Assembly (NCBI GenBank): GCA_021234155.1
Contig: JAJEKV010000075.1
Span: 1,304,001 to 1,368,000, forward strand
Reading direction: 5' to 3'
Source of the DNA: Isoetes taiwanensis
Lineage: Eukaryota; Streptophyta; Lycopodiopsida; Isoetales; Isoetaceae
Length of the DNA stretch: 64,000 bases
Both the position numbers and the translations under genes were made by a program. The notes beneath the pieces were generated by a model. That model saw only the letters and a program-made list of their open reading frames with translations. It was not told where the DNA came from and did not search any database. This document shows positions 22,136 to 32,835 of the stretch, one piece after another. Position 1 is the first letter of the stretch. Each line of letters begins with the position of its first letter.

Positions 22136-22368
22136 AACTACTATATTTAACCAATATCATATCATAAAAAAACCATGGTATACGTGGTTTCTTATGCATG
22201 AATTAATTCGATAGAAGAAAACTACATGCTATAGTGATTTGTCTAAACTGATTATGGTTTATGATATGGTTATTAATGTTGATTGTGATGCTATAGTGGT
22301 TTATTAAAACTCGTTGTGGTTTTGTGAGATAGCTTTTGCATACTATATAAATGGTTATTAGACCATCT

Positions 22369-22815
22369 CCACAATTTTTTTTTTTTTTGAAGAACTGTGT
22401 CATCAATATATTAAAAGAATGGTAATGTTACAAAGCAAGTGAGGAGGAAGGAGAACTGCCCCAAAGAGACAGCGATACCTCGACACTCCACAACAAACTC
22501 ACAGAAAAACTGCAACTCTACTGCTGTACAAACTGACCATCACCATCTACAACACCCAAGAAGTCCCGCCAAATGGCAAACTTCCACTACTCCCGGAACA
22601 CCGTAAAGCTTTGAAATAGCTTGTACCGAGTCGAGGAATCGAGAGGGCCGCCGCCAATCCCCTCGAAGATCCACAACCGCCGCCGCTTCCAAATCAGCCA
22701 CACCAACCAACCCACGCACAGATGCAAGGCTTGCTGCCGCAAGAGCGGCCAAGCACCAGGATACACATGAAGCAGCAACTGCTGGCTACCTTTAGCTAAT
22801 CTTTTGACATTCACA
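22369..22815 (-). mobile_element. 5'-truncated L1-like LINE tail with poly(A)
   Basis: The minus strand ends in a poly(A) (T-run at 22376-22390). It encodes the C-terminal zf-RVT-like segment CVGWLVWLIWKRRRLWIFEG, nearly the same as AAGWLLWTIWKRRRLVIFKG at 52.2 kb, so both belong to one family. CACAAT is found at both edges but is too short to call a target-site duplication. Confidence 0.65.
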
Positions 22816-23419
22816 ATTACCTTCCCGTCTCTATTGATTTTTTTTTATTTTTTTTTTCTTTTCCAAAGGCCACTTAATCTAATGTGGAAACTCACATATG
22901 GACATATGAAATCCTCACGTATAAAGAACATGTATGATACAAGATCACATGATGAGGATTTACACAAGGAAGGGATACGTGTGTGTATATTTAAATTTAC
23001 CAAAAGGGTATTGTTATGCAATCGATCTGAGTAGCCGATCGGGATTCTCGGACAACATCCATGCATTGCATGCGTCGCATGCATATATCACATGCATTTT
23101 TGAGCCAGCTCATTCGGTGAGGAGATCGCTATTTATTGCGGAGTTCTTCTTTAACCTATCATTGGTGCTTTCTCATCTCTCAGCAGTTTCCTTGTTTCTC
23201 ACCCTCGATCCCTTAATTTTGTTATTTAGGTAAATGTTGTTTATCAAAATTCTCTCGTGGCATGCGTGACCAGCCTCTGGCTTTTCGACATTTTTATTTT
23301 CTTATTATTGTGTTTTAGTGGTGGTGATGTGCAGGTGATGCGCGACTACGTTCCTCCTTGAAGCGTGGGATTTTTATGGGAGCGTTTTAGCAACCTTGCA
23401 TTTGTTTAAGCCCCTTGCC
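22816..23419. other. No recognisable gene
   Basis: Contains a T-rich tract at 22838-22862 and alternating GCATGCAT words near 23060-23090. No feature supported. Confidence 0.45.
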
Positions 23420-23486
23420 AGCTTATCACTAGGGTTTTTCCTTGAAAACCCGAAAGGGCAAGGTTTATTAATCTTGATGATAAGCT
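23420..23486 (+). promoter_or_regulatory. ENE-like hairpin, GAAA-loop copy
   Basis: Arms AGCTTATCA (23420-23428) and TGATAAGCT (23478-23486) are perfect. Inside: GGG, five U (23435-23439), stem CCTT/AAGG, a GAAAA bulge opposite one C, stem CCC/GGG with a GAAA tetraloop, then UUUAUU. The parent element is not recognised; no TTCC tail follows. Confidence 0.6.
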
Positions 23487-25032
23487 CTCGACAGGTACAT
23501 TAGCCAACATTTGTAGCAAACAATTTTATTTTTGGGGTCCAGGCGATATAACTAGATATTCTCTAGGTTTTTTAAATTTTATGGGTACCTTATAATATGC
23601 AGCTCCATTCTATATCATTGTAGAAAAACTGAGATGAATGAAAAGCCTATCTATTGTTGTTGTATCTTGCGAGTCGCAGCACGAAAATGTTCAATTTTGA
23701 TCCTACGATGGTGATCAAGATTATAAATAAATATTTCACTGCATATTTAATTTCTTACTTAAAAAGAAATATGCACTACATGCACATGTGTCCTTGCTAC
23801 TGGATGGCTCGAATTGCTCTATGGATATGGTTCAGTATCCATCCTTGCCCAAAAAGGGCGTATAACAAGGAGGGAGGGGGATGAGAAGAAAAGTGCATGC
23901 TAAACCCGACATTTGATAAAGGTAAGAGGGCATGATAAAGATAAGAGGGCATTAATACCTATACAACATGCATACTGATAAAGCATAACATGAAAACCAG
24001 ACTGGAGAATTTATAACTGACCAAGTGTCATAATTAGCAGCCATTGTTGTTTGGTAACGTCTACTACCACCTCAATTATAATCATATCATGTGCTCGCCT
24101 TACTTCAAAGTAAAATCATTGCCTTTATAATCAACATAGCAAAATACTGCTTCGTTTATATCTTATATCTTTAGAACCTAAGCATTGCAACTAATTGCAG
24201 GGCCTGCAACAATATATCGAGGTACAAATTATTTGAATGATGCACCAGTAACCAACGTGCGGCCCCACTATTGGACCTTTACCATTGACATCAATATCAA
24301 TATAAAAAATCTCTCCTAAATATTACCCATTTCTCACTTGTCACATGGGAATAAATCTAGATTCCTTAGAAAAACTCGATTAAGATGGCACATGTGAAAA
24401 TATTAGAAGATTAGAAAGCTAAAATATCATGTTAGGCATCTCGATAGATAGTAAAGGCATTCCTTGATTTTAAAAGAGTCAAGAACTTGAGGTAGATTTG
24501 GAGCTTATAAATATTAGCCACTATAACATTAGAACACGAAACTCCAGTTTAAACAAGTCATTAAGAATTGAATTGAATTGAATTGAATTGTCTTTTACCA
24601 CCATGAAGACGAAATGACGTATGGGACCGAGACAAACAAACAAAGAAGATATAGTATGGACTAATGGAAAAATGCAAAACTATCTTCAATATTATTACAA
24701 ATAGCAAAGTATGGAGAGAAGCACAAATCAAGTGACTGAAGAAAATGTTGCATTCTGTTTAATTTGACATAGACAAAGTAGGATCTACGTTAGCTTCCTA
24801 CTCAAAGTACAATCTAGATACAAAAATCTTTGTTTTAGTTGGAACTAACATCTAAAAGTGTAGTCAAAGCATACATGAACTATTATTGGTGTAGATAGAA
24901 GGAAATGACATATATTCTAAGAACAATGGGAAAAAAATATGTACCTATTAACAAGACTATTTTGGATCCTTGTAATTTTTCCAAGAAGCAGCTTCAAAGC
25001 ATTCTCGAAGTTTATAAAGAATGACCACGAGT
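23487..25032. other. No recognisable gene; pentanucleotide repeat
   Basis: AT-rich. Holds a short GAATT repeat at 24565-24590. No coding or structural feature otherwise supported. Confidence 0.5.
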
Positions 25033-26197
25033 TAGTTAACCATTTTTTTTTTTTTTTTTTTTTTTTTTGAAGGAAAGAAATTTTTTATTAAAAGATAGGA
25101 AGAATTACAACATAGGTCTCACATAGACCAGATAAACTTTAGGCACAAAGATCTCATGTAGATCAGATTTCATATCCATAATTTCTGTACTAATCTGCCT
25201 TTCTCAACATCTTCTTCTATCTATCCAGTACTACATGATTGAAACCAATCTTCCTGTTTGGATAAAATACTATAGGAGCTTAGCACAAGCTTTCCAGAAA
25301 CTGCAAATAAGTCGTGAATGCTCCAAAAACCTTCTTGCAAAACTAAAAATGAAGAGAAAAGAGCTGAAGAGTAATTTGACCAATTCTCCCGCACTGCTCA
25401 GAGAAGCCCAACCGCTTCAAACTATGATCTGATTCTGCAATTTTTCTACAGAATGCAAAATTGAAAGGAGATGCTGCATTGTCGGGATGTGCCAGTCAGC
25501 CAACCTGTAAAGCTAGACACACAGCCCAGCACCAAAACCTCCCTAAATTTTGGTTCATGATATCTGGATCGATATGGAAGCGTCTTCCTGGACACAGTTA
25601 TCTCCCTAGCTCGGCAATCTCAGAAAAATTAAGCATCCTGTTCCTAAACTGTAAAATCGAAATCAAGAATTTACCCTGACTCCTTCCAGAACAACATTCT
25701 TAGATCTTTCCACTAGAAAGAAAGAGCAAGAGGAAGGGGAAAAAGCCAGCATTCAGAAGATCCACCATAGATTAGACTGCCCAGAATATATTTACATGAG
25801 AACTGCTCTCTTTATGTTTCTGCTAAAATCTGCTACCTTATAGGCTGTATGCCTTTTCGGATCTTGATAAACAAGAAAATGGTAAATTCCAGAAAACTTA
25901 CATGATCTTGCTCATCTGCTTTAGCAAATCGGGCCACGTTAGTGGCATCAGGCAAAAACATTAGAACCGCCTTGAAGCAGTTTCAGGCAAGCAATCCTGA
26001 ACATTCTTTAAAAGATAAGAAAGATCCACCTGAATTTGATGGCAAAACCCCGCTAGTATCCGGTTCTATCTCTAATCTGCAAGGAGTTCTGAGGCAGTGC
26101 CGGAATCAGGGAAGAGGAGGGCGGCGTCCTCTCCCCTTGCCGCCCTAGCCGCAGGCGGAGGCAACAGCGCCAAGAAGCATTTTTCAATAGTTAACCA
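25033..26197 (-). mobile_element. Poly(A) retroposon with 10-bp target-site duplication
   Basis: TAGTTAACCA occurs at 25033-25042 and again at 26188-26197. Between them the minus strand starts at 26187 with GC-rich sequence and ends in a run of about 28 A (T-run 25043-25070) preceded by TTTTAATAAAAAATTTC, a likely poly(A) signal. This is the outline of an element inserted by LINE machinery. Interior readings such as FWCWAVCLALQVG (about 25,540) resemble protein but I cannot name them, so it may be a LINE 3' half or a retrocopy of an mRNA. Confidence 0.7.
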
Positions 26198-26391
26198 ATT
26201 AGACCACACATGCCACCTCAAATAGAAATATATGTCATATAAAATAATGGTAAGTTGATCAACCAAATTAGATCACTATATGTCTTCTCAAGCACAAATA
26301 TAAGCAATGATTGTATCAACGCAGAACAACCATCCATGAGTTGGTAAACCTAGTTGCTCTCTCGAACCCGCGTAGGTTCTTTGCCCCTTCA

Positions 26392-26720
26392 CGCGGGGTA
26401 AAAGCATGTTAGGGTGTACCACTTTTGGAACCTGCAAAAGTACATACACTAGGTACTTCAGAACTGGGTACTTTCTCATTTTTATTTTCATTAAAACTAG
26501 TACAAAAGTCCAAAATAAAAGTCAAGGATGCATTAATATTCAAAGTTAAAATAAAGATAATGCTACCGGAGACCAAAATATATATAAAAGTTCTAGAATG
26601 TACCTTTTATTGAGATATTACACAAGTACCCAGTACCCAGTCCTGGGTACCTTTTTAGGTACTTTTTTGGTCACTAAATAATACTTTTTAAGGGACACCC
26701 TAACATGCTTTTACCCCGCG
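26392..26720. mobile_element. MITE of about 330 bp with 28-bp terminal inverted repeats
   Basis: The left end CGCGGGGTAAAAGCATGTTA then GGGTGT is matched as a reverse complement by the right end (26693-26720). Further in, the halves share GGGTACTT / AAGTACCC words. Flanking 8-mers CCCCTTCA and TCCTTTCA agree at 6 of 8 positions, which could be a decayed 8-bp hAT-type duplication. No coding capacity. Confidence 0.7.
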
Positions 26721-28640
26721 TCCTTTCACATTTGTTTACATCATTCAATTCCTATTAGAAATGCATGCTAGTATGCGAATGTGATGCATGATGGATATAA
26801 TAGCAAAAAATAATATCCCAGATCTTTGAAGCGGATAGTTGCAAATGGTTAACACAATATCTGATGCTTAATGGCTAATGCAATCTTCCATAGAAATGTC
26901 TATACTTCAATTGCTATGCCCTTTGTTGGCCTGGCATGCAACTATAGCTATGGAAGAAGGGGGAGGGGAAGGAGGGGGGAGGGGGAGGAGAGAAGTAGAA
27001 AATCCTATCACCATATTTTTTGGAAGCCCAATGTCTTGGTAAGGAGTCCTTGTAGATATGCTTCTTCATGTGCCAGTGGTTGCTGCATCTCACAAAAAGA
27101 AGAAGACAAAAAAAAACAATTAAAAGTTCCATATTCTATCCCATGAAGACTTACCACTGGCGCCCAAATGATTCTCGATGTCATGCAACAAATTGACCAA
27201 AACTCATAGCTACCCGGAACCTGAACTGGAACGACACCTTGAAATTTGGAACCAGAACATCCAACTTTCACAAAAAAAAAAGAAAAAGAAAAAAAATTGA
27301 CTATGGATTTGGGGAACACATTGAACTACTTTGCTAGCTTAAAAGTATAAAGGGCAATGAATAATATTGGTCTAATCAAATCTGTAAATTATGATATTGT
27401 GCAGTTTCGCGGAAAACCAACTATATCCGATCTTGGTTGGCCTTTCACCCCTAGCCACGAGTCGTCCCCGTATTCTGCTACATACGTGGGTTCGGTCCTC
27501 GAAGGCCTGTTATAGCTCTCTTCAACCTGCTCGGATAGAATTCAAGCAATATGCCCCTGCTGTGAAGAGAGGGATGGGAAGAAAAGGACCACATTCCTGT
27601 TTCATTTTAGACTAAAATGTTTTTTTAATTTTTGCTATTAAGAACGATGTCAGAAACAGTGTTTGAAACGTCTAAAAATGTTCGGAACACCGTTCCCGGT
27701 AGATAACAGTTTCAAAATAGGAACAAATATTTCCGGAATGTGCCACCTCTCGGAACGTATTCGAAATCGGAACAACGTTCAGAATGACATTCCCAGTAGC
27801 TATGCCAAAACTGCTTGGGACCGTGTATCACAACTTTCCTTTGCATTTCTCTAGATTAAATGGTCCATGTCTAAGTTGGTCCCATATTAAAATACTAGTA
27901 ACTTCCATAGCTCTGCGTCTGCTCCCCCAATCACAACCGCTGCCTGCTTCCCTATCTACTAGGTAGAGAACCGTTATGGGCAAGGAGGGATTCGAAACCC
28001 AACACCGTGGTTCGTAGCGCTAATCCTCTGACAGGCTCGAACGCACCTATCGCTATGTACTGGAGGAAAAGATGATTGCCACATTTTTTTTTAATCATTT
28101 TATTTTGCTAAATAAGATTGGACTTATTTCAAAATGTCATCTTCTAAAAGAATTTAAAAAATTCAAAATTCCCACCATATTTTCATATCACGTTTAGGTT
28201 TGCCTTCGCATGGCCAGTTGGCTCCGCTTCTACACATACTTCTTCTCTGCCAGCTCCGGTTTCTTGTGAGGAAATAGTAAGGAGGAGCAGACAATTTTAA
28301 GCCATAGCAGCACAGTGGTTTTATTCCTCTACCCCGGTAAGCAATATCGTCTCTCTTCTTTTCTCTCTAAAGCATCTTACTTTGCCGATTCTCTCCTTTA
28401 TGACGCAGATCAATCGGCATCCTAAGCATGAGGAGTTTTAGGTCATATATCACCTTGTTAAAGTCTAGCCAGGGAGAAAGCAGCCCCATTAATTGTCTGG
28501 AACTGCCCGACACTTTTCCTTAGGTATTTCTAACTGCCAGTTTTGTTTATCATGCTATGTTTTTATTCTTCCTTGTATTTTGTTATCAAAACTTTCCAGT
28601 CAATATTGGAACATATGGCCTTCTCTATTAAGTGTATTTG
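26721..28640. other. No recognisable gene
   Basis: Includes a purine-rich GGGAGGGGAAGGAGGG tract (26960-26990) and a string of GTTC/GGAAC words (27660-27790). A tRNA-like piece near 27,990 is dealt with under rejected items. Confidence 0.45.
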
Positions 28641-28667
28641 ATATTGCATAATGGTTATGTATTGTCA

Positions 28668-29410
28668 CAGCTCGATTGGAGAGTGCACAGTGAAAAAGCT
28701 AATGATGTTCACAAAAGTACTAACAATACCAGATGGCACAATTGTTGCTGATGCATGCTGGAGAATGGGAACCTGGGATGTGGATGTTGTATTTCCTTCT
28801 GATTCAAGCACATTATTATGCAGAATCATTACTGATAATGTTAGGGAGTTGTAGGACATTGCCCCAAAGGTAATTGCAGAGGAACTTAGACCTGAGGACA
28901 CTCCTTTTCTAGAGTAATGACAAGAAATCTATTCTTTGAAACATCAGCAATTGATCCCCCACAGAATATAGTGCAAGGTTTGATGAAAGCAATTCCTTAT
29001 TCATTTTGATGCTTTTAAAATTTGTATTTTATTGTCTGTTTGCGTTGTGCAGGAAACTCTAGGCATCTCTCCATTGTGGAAAATGGGTAAGTCAAGAGTA
29101 AAAGTGATTTTTCAGATGTTTCTAGATGCCCATTGAAAAGTTAAAAGGTAAGATCCTCGCTTTAGGTTGGAAACATATCTTCAAATATAGTTCCAAACGT
29201 GTACTTACTGTTTCTTTGCATTGCTGCAGGTTATCCAAGGCAATATTTCCTGCAAGAACAACAGGTCCGTTGTATTTTTAGAACTTGCATACAGATATAG
29301 ACATCTTGTATTTTAGGGCACCAAACCCAGGGGTTCTCTTTACTGTTTATCCATTTCGGAGGAGCATGAGATTGAGATGGTTGTTCCATTAATCTTATTG
29401 AATGCCAGAG
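28668..29410 (+). pseudogene. Exon-like segments of an unknown gene
   Basis: After a TTGTCACAG acceptor at 28668 the plus strand reads LDWRVHSEKANDVHK, then after a shift TIPDGTIVADACWRMGTWDV, DVVFPSDSS, IITDNVREL, and after one stop APKVIAEELRPEDTPFLE (to 28914). Further short segments flanked by CAG and GTAAG sites lie at 29051-29087 (ETLGISPLWKM) and about 29230-29262. Composition and splice sites suggest a decayed host gene. I do not recognise the protein. Confidence 0.4.
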
Positions 29411-29730
29411 CCAAGATATTTTGTAGAGCAAATATGCAAGAGGGTATCGTTTTCCCTCAGCTTAACATGTGTTATTCGTGTGCGTATAGATTACAAGCAA
29501 AGCCCCTTCCAATTTCGAGAACACAGATCTTTGGGAATCAGGCGGGGGTTAAAAAGCTCGTAAACAACGGGAGGGGCTTTTTTCCTCCTGGATTCCAGTT
29601 TTTGTTTACAGTCTGGAAACTTCTGTTGGTGGCGGAACATAAGCGGCGCCACCAGAATTGTTATATCAGTACACTTCTGTGTTTTGGGGCTCGATTCTTG
29701 TTTGTTTCCGGATTTATCTGCTGGATTATC

Positions 29731-30020
29731 ATGCAGGCACTTTACATTTTCTCAGCTTCAGCACTGCTATTCCTCAATATACTAGTGGTAAGCAATGTCA
29801 TTGCCACATTATGTACACTTTTCCTAAGCAGTTAGGACATTGTTTCAGCCCGACACTGATAGTGAGAACAGGATCTTATTGTCTAGTTGAAATAGCATAT
29901 TTTTCCTGTTTAATTGCATATGGTTTCTTAAGTTTATGACTGAGCATTTGCAGGCAGAGGCTTTTGACCCATTAGGAAACAGTACCATAAAATGGGATGT
30001 AATGAGCTGGCCTTCAAATG
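29731..30020 (+). pseudogene. COBRA-like protein N-terminal fragment
   Basis: Exon 29731-29787 starts with ATG and encodes MQALYIFSASALLFLNILV, a hydrophobic signal-peptide core, ending at a GTAAGC donor. Exon 29954-30020 follows TTTGCAG and reads AEAFDPLGNSTIKWDVMSWP, the conserved mature start of COBRA family GPI-anchored cell-wall proteins (G.ITIKWDVMSW). A GTAAGA donor at 30021 could end it; otherwise TAA follows. The CBM2-like domain, CCVS motif and GPI signal are not found downstream. Confidence 0.65.
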
Positions 30021-30025
30021 AGTAA

Positions 30026-31160
30026 GACCTCTTCCTCTGCTTCGCAGCAGGCCGATCCCTTTGTACTAGTTCTGCCAGATGCGATAAGGCCCAAACCATA
30101 TCCAAAGGTTACTGCTAGACTTTTAGTAAGATCATGCTAGACTTTTTTACTGCAGCAAACATGATATTATGGTGCTGAGAAAGGGCACTGACTGCTTGCA
30201 GCATGGTGGCATCTTTCTCATTGAGGCTCTTTTATATTGGTGTCTTCTGCTCTTAAATTCTGGTTTTTAGAAAGGTTGCCCTTCAGCTTGCTTGCTGCAA
30301 AGTCTTCAAGCAGCAGATGTATTTGACGTTTCTAGCTTGTGGTTGCCCAAGTGTATAGGCGGAAATCTTGTAGCATGTGAAAAATGCATTAAGCTTGTAG
30401 CATGCGAATAATGCATTACTTGAGAACCTGCACTATGCAGTTTGGAAAGCTTTTTTTTTTCTGCAGGCACTAGGTTCAATTCAATGACAGAATTGAACAT
30501 TGAGAAGTTGTTTCCCAGAGAGAGCTTCCCCGCACTATGTTGATCAATTTGAATAATAAGTCATGCTTGGAGAACCGGCGCCCGTTATCATGATTTGTGC
30601 TTAGAGGGTTCCAAGGTTGTAATGCATCAGATAAACCATCGCTGCTTTTGTGGAGAAACCAAGAAGTATTTGTTGGATTAGAAAAAAATATTAGGTATGT
30701 TTCTTTGTTTCAGAGATTTGAATTAGGATTTTTGTTAAGCATTTTTTAAATCTGACATGTTGTAGACGAGATGTGGTTGAACTTTCATATGGTAGTGGAT
30801 GACATAGCTGTTAAGACAGCTAAAAGTTTACTAAAAGACAGGGCATTGAATTTGCTATCTGGAATGGTGCAGATCACATCATCAGTGATCTTGCTCGTTG
30901 TATGCATGTCCAAGTACAAATGGAAATATCAGGGTTCAAATCCCTGGCCGTTGAACTGGCTTATTTAACATCACAATATACCATAGTTACTTTAATGATC
31001 ACACATGCTTTTTCAATGTGAAAGTGTGATGTTTTATGTAAAAGCTTGCATTACTTTTCTTTTCTTCTTAACAATTTTGATTACCATTTATGTTTGCAAA
31101 ATGGCAATGGTTTTCGGGCATGAGTATGTGTGACTACATTTATTAAACCAACACCAAATT
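30026..31160. other. No clear gene
   Basis: A plus-strand stretch at about 30,850-30,970 reads IWNGADHIISDLARCMHVQV then ISGFKSLAVELAYLTS in a frame different from the ATG-started one; it looks protein-like but is unassigned. Confidence 0.35.
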
Positions 31161-31330
31161 TATTGTCTAAAATATTATCAGCTTGTCCCAAAAGCTATCA
31201 CTATCTTCACGAAAAACCACTAGCAACTTGACCCCAAAGCTCCCATTATGTTGACAAAAAACCATTAGCAACTTGACACAAAAGCTACCACTATCTTGAT
31301 GAAAAGAACATTAGTAGTTGACATATGTCT
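31161..31330. repeat. About 60-bp degenerate tandem repeat, three units
   Basis: Each unit contains AGCAACTTGAC, CAAAAGCT.CCA/TATCA and a GAAAAACCA.TAG stretch. Confidence 0.6.
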
Positions 31331-31619
31331 TTTGATAAGAAATTGAAAAGTTTTATTGTATGAAACAACATTGGCTCATGTGAAAAATGAATAAACAACT
31401 TAATTATAAACCACTCTAAGTCACATGAACATTTTAGGCCAAAAACATGGGGTGGTTCACTGCCTACATTACTTGTTAAACCAGATACTTAAAACATAGA
31501 CATAAAACATAGTGCTAAACTAAATAAATTAACTAGCATAAAGAACTGTGATGGTGAACTGTGGTAAGTAACTAGTCATAGTTTTTCAACATATTAACCC
31601 ACAAAGTAATATTAATATA

Positions 31620-32350
31620 TTATAATGGTTTCGGGTAAAAACTATTATAAGAAACTAATAACGAAAATTTTTTGGGGGCCTTGTGAGTACCTGTTCGTTT
31701 CATCTCCGAGCGGAGATCATACATCTCTCGGCGAAACTCGGCCATCCTCTTCTCTAGGGCCGAGAGCCTGGGTGCTGCTTCCTGTCCTTCTAGTTGTCTC
31801 TTTTCCAGGGTGTCCAACCTCGCTTGCATCTGATGCATTCTAGCTTCATGGTCCGCAAGACGGACGCTTGCAGTAGCCAACTGTGTAATCTGTTCCCTTT
31901 GCTTGCACGAAGCTCTCTCTGCCAGTGATATCTCATCATCACCCTCTTGATGGATCCTATCAATCCGGTTGGGTAACCTCATTCGATTAGCTTGAGATGT
32001 TGCCATGAATTCACTTCTTAACCGGCGACAATACCACATTGGCTTGATCAAGGCCAAGTCGGCCAGCCCAAAGCGGTCATTCAAGGCGCGACTGCTCTTC
32101 TAATGTGGAGATCCGTTCTCTCTCCTTCACCAAGCTGTTTCTTGAGGATGGCTCTTGTTGGTGGGTGTCTCTTTGTGCCTCCATACTTGCCAACCTATCC
32201 CGCTTCACATCAACTTTGCCTTCAAGGCTCAGATATTCTCTGACCGCATGACATGCTCTGAGGGAGAGGAGCCCTCACCGTTCCGTGCTCGCTTCTTTAG
32301 TGCATGCAGCTTTTCTTCCATTGTCTGCTGCCTGAGAGTCACGTCCTAGG
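31620..32350 (-). pseudogene. Coiled-coil protein remnant
   Basis: Minus strand, upper part: TMEEKLHALKKRARNGEGSS then ALEGKVDVKRDRLASMEAQR and KERERISTLEEQSRLE with shifts. Lower part (32084-31620): SVRLADHEARMHQMQARLDT, LEKRQLEGQEAAPRLSALEK, RMAEFRREMYDLRSEMKR. A continuous heptad-rich coiled coil of about 200 residues. It could be a retroelement Gag-like or a host filament protein; no RT or zinc knuckle is attached, so I leave it unassigned. Confidence 0.45.
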
Positions 32351-32436
32351 TCATTTAGAGTCTCGCTACTGCAAGTCTTAACCTGAGACCAAGTCTATTG
32401 TGAAGTCCCTGATTCTGAAACCAAAGCTCCCCAAGC

Positions 32437-32835
32437 TCCAGATATGATCAGAAATGTGTGGCCAGCACCACGAGCGCTTCAGGGTTTTCAGAGCGGTTTA
32501 TTGGCAGCCCGGAAATCTACAATTTTGCTTTGGAAATATGACTCAACCACATGCAAATCAGATATCTACTGAAAGGTCTTTGAGAGGGATTTCCAACGCA
32601 ACAAATTTCAGGTGAAACGGAGCTCTGGATCTCCAGATATGATCAGAAATGTGCGACCAGGACCGGAGCGCTTTAGGGATTCTGGGGGCCAGATGTGCAG
32701 TCCGGAAATCTGCGATTTTGACAAAGATATAAGCCACAATCAATGGCAAATCACATAGCTACTCAAAGATCGCTGAGAGGGCTCTCCATCGCAACAAATT
32801 TCAGCTGAAACAGACTTCTGGATCTCCAGATATGA
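32437..32835. repeat. About 195-bp tandem repeat, two units
   Basis: Both units hold TCTCCAGATATGA.CA, the words CCGGAAATCTGCGATTTTG or a variant, and CAACAAATTTCAG.TGAAAC. The right edge is fused to a family-A LINE ORF1 fragment. The same fused block is copied at 34716-35027. Confidence 0.7.

Noticed and set aside
22201-22390. TSD CACAAT around the LINE tail at 22.4-22.8 kb
   Set aside because: Only six bases in AT-rich DNA; too short to separate from chance.
27960-28070. tRNA-like piece on the minus strand (GGTTTCGAATCCC box near 27,990)
   Set aside because: The T-arm-like word is present, but I could not pair an acceptor stem or find a proper D-arm and anticodon loop. It may be a SINE or tRNA relic; not annotated.
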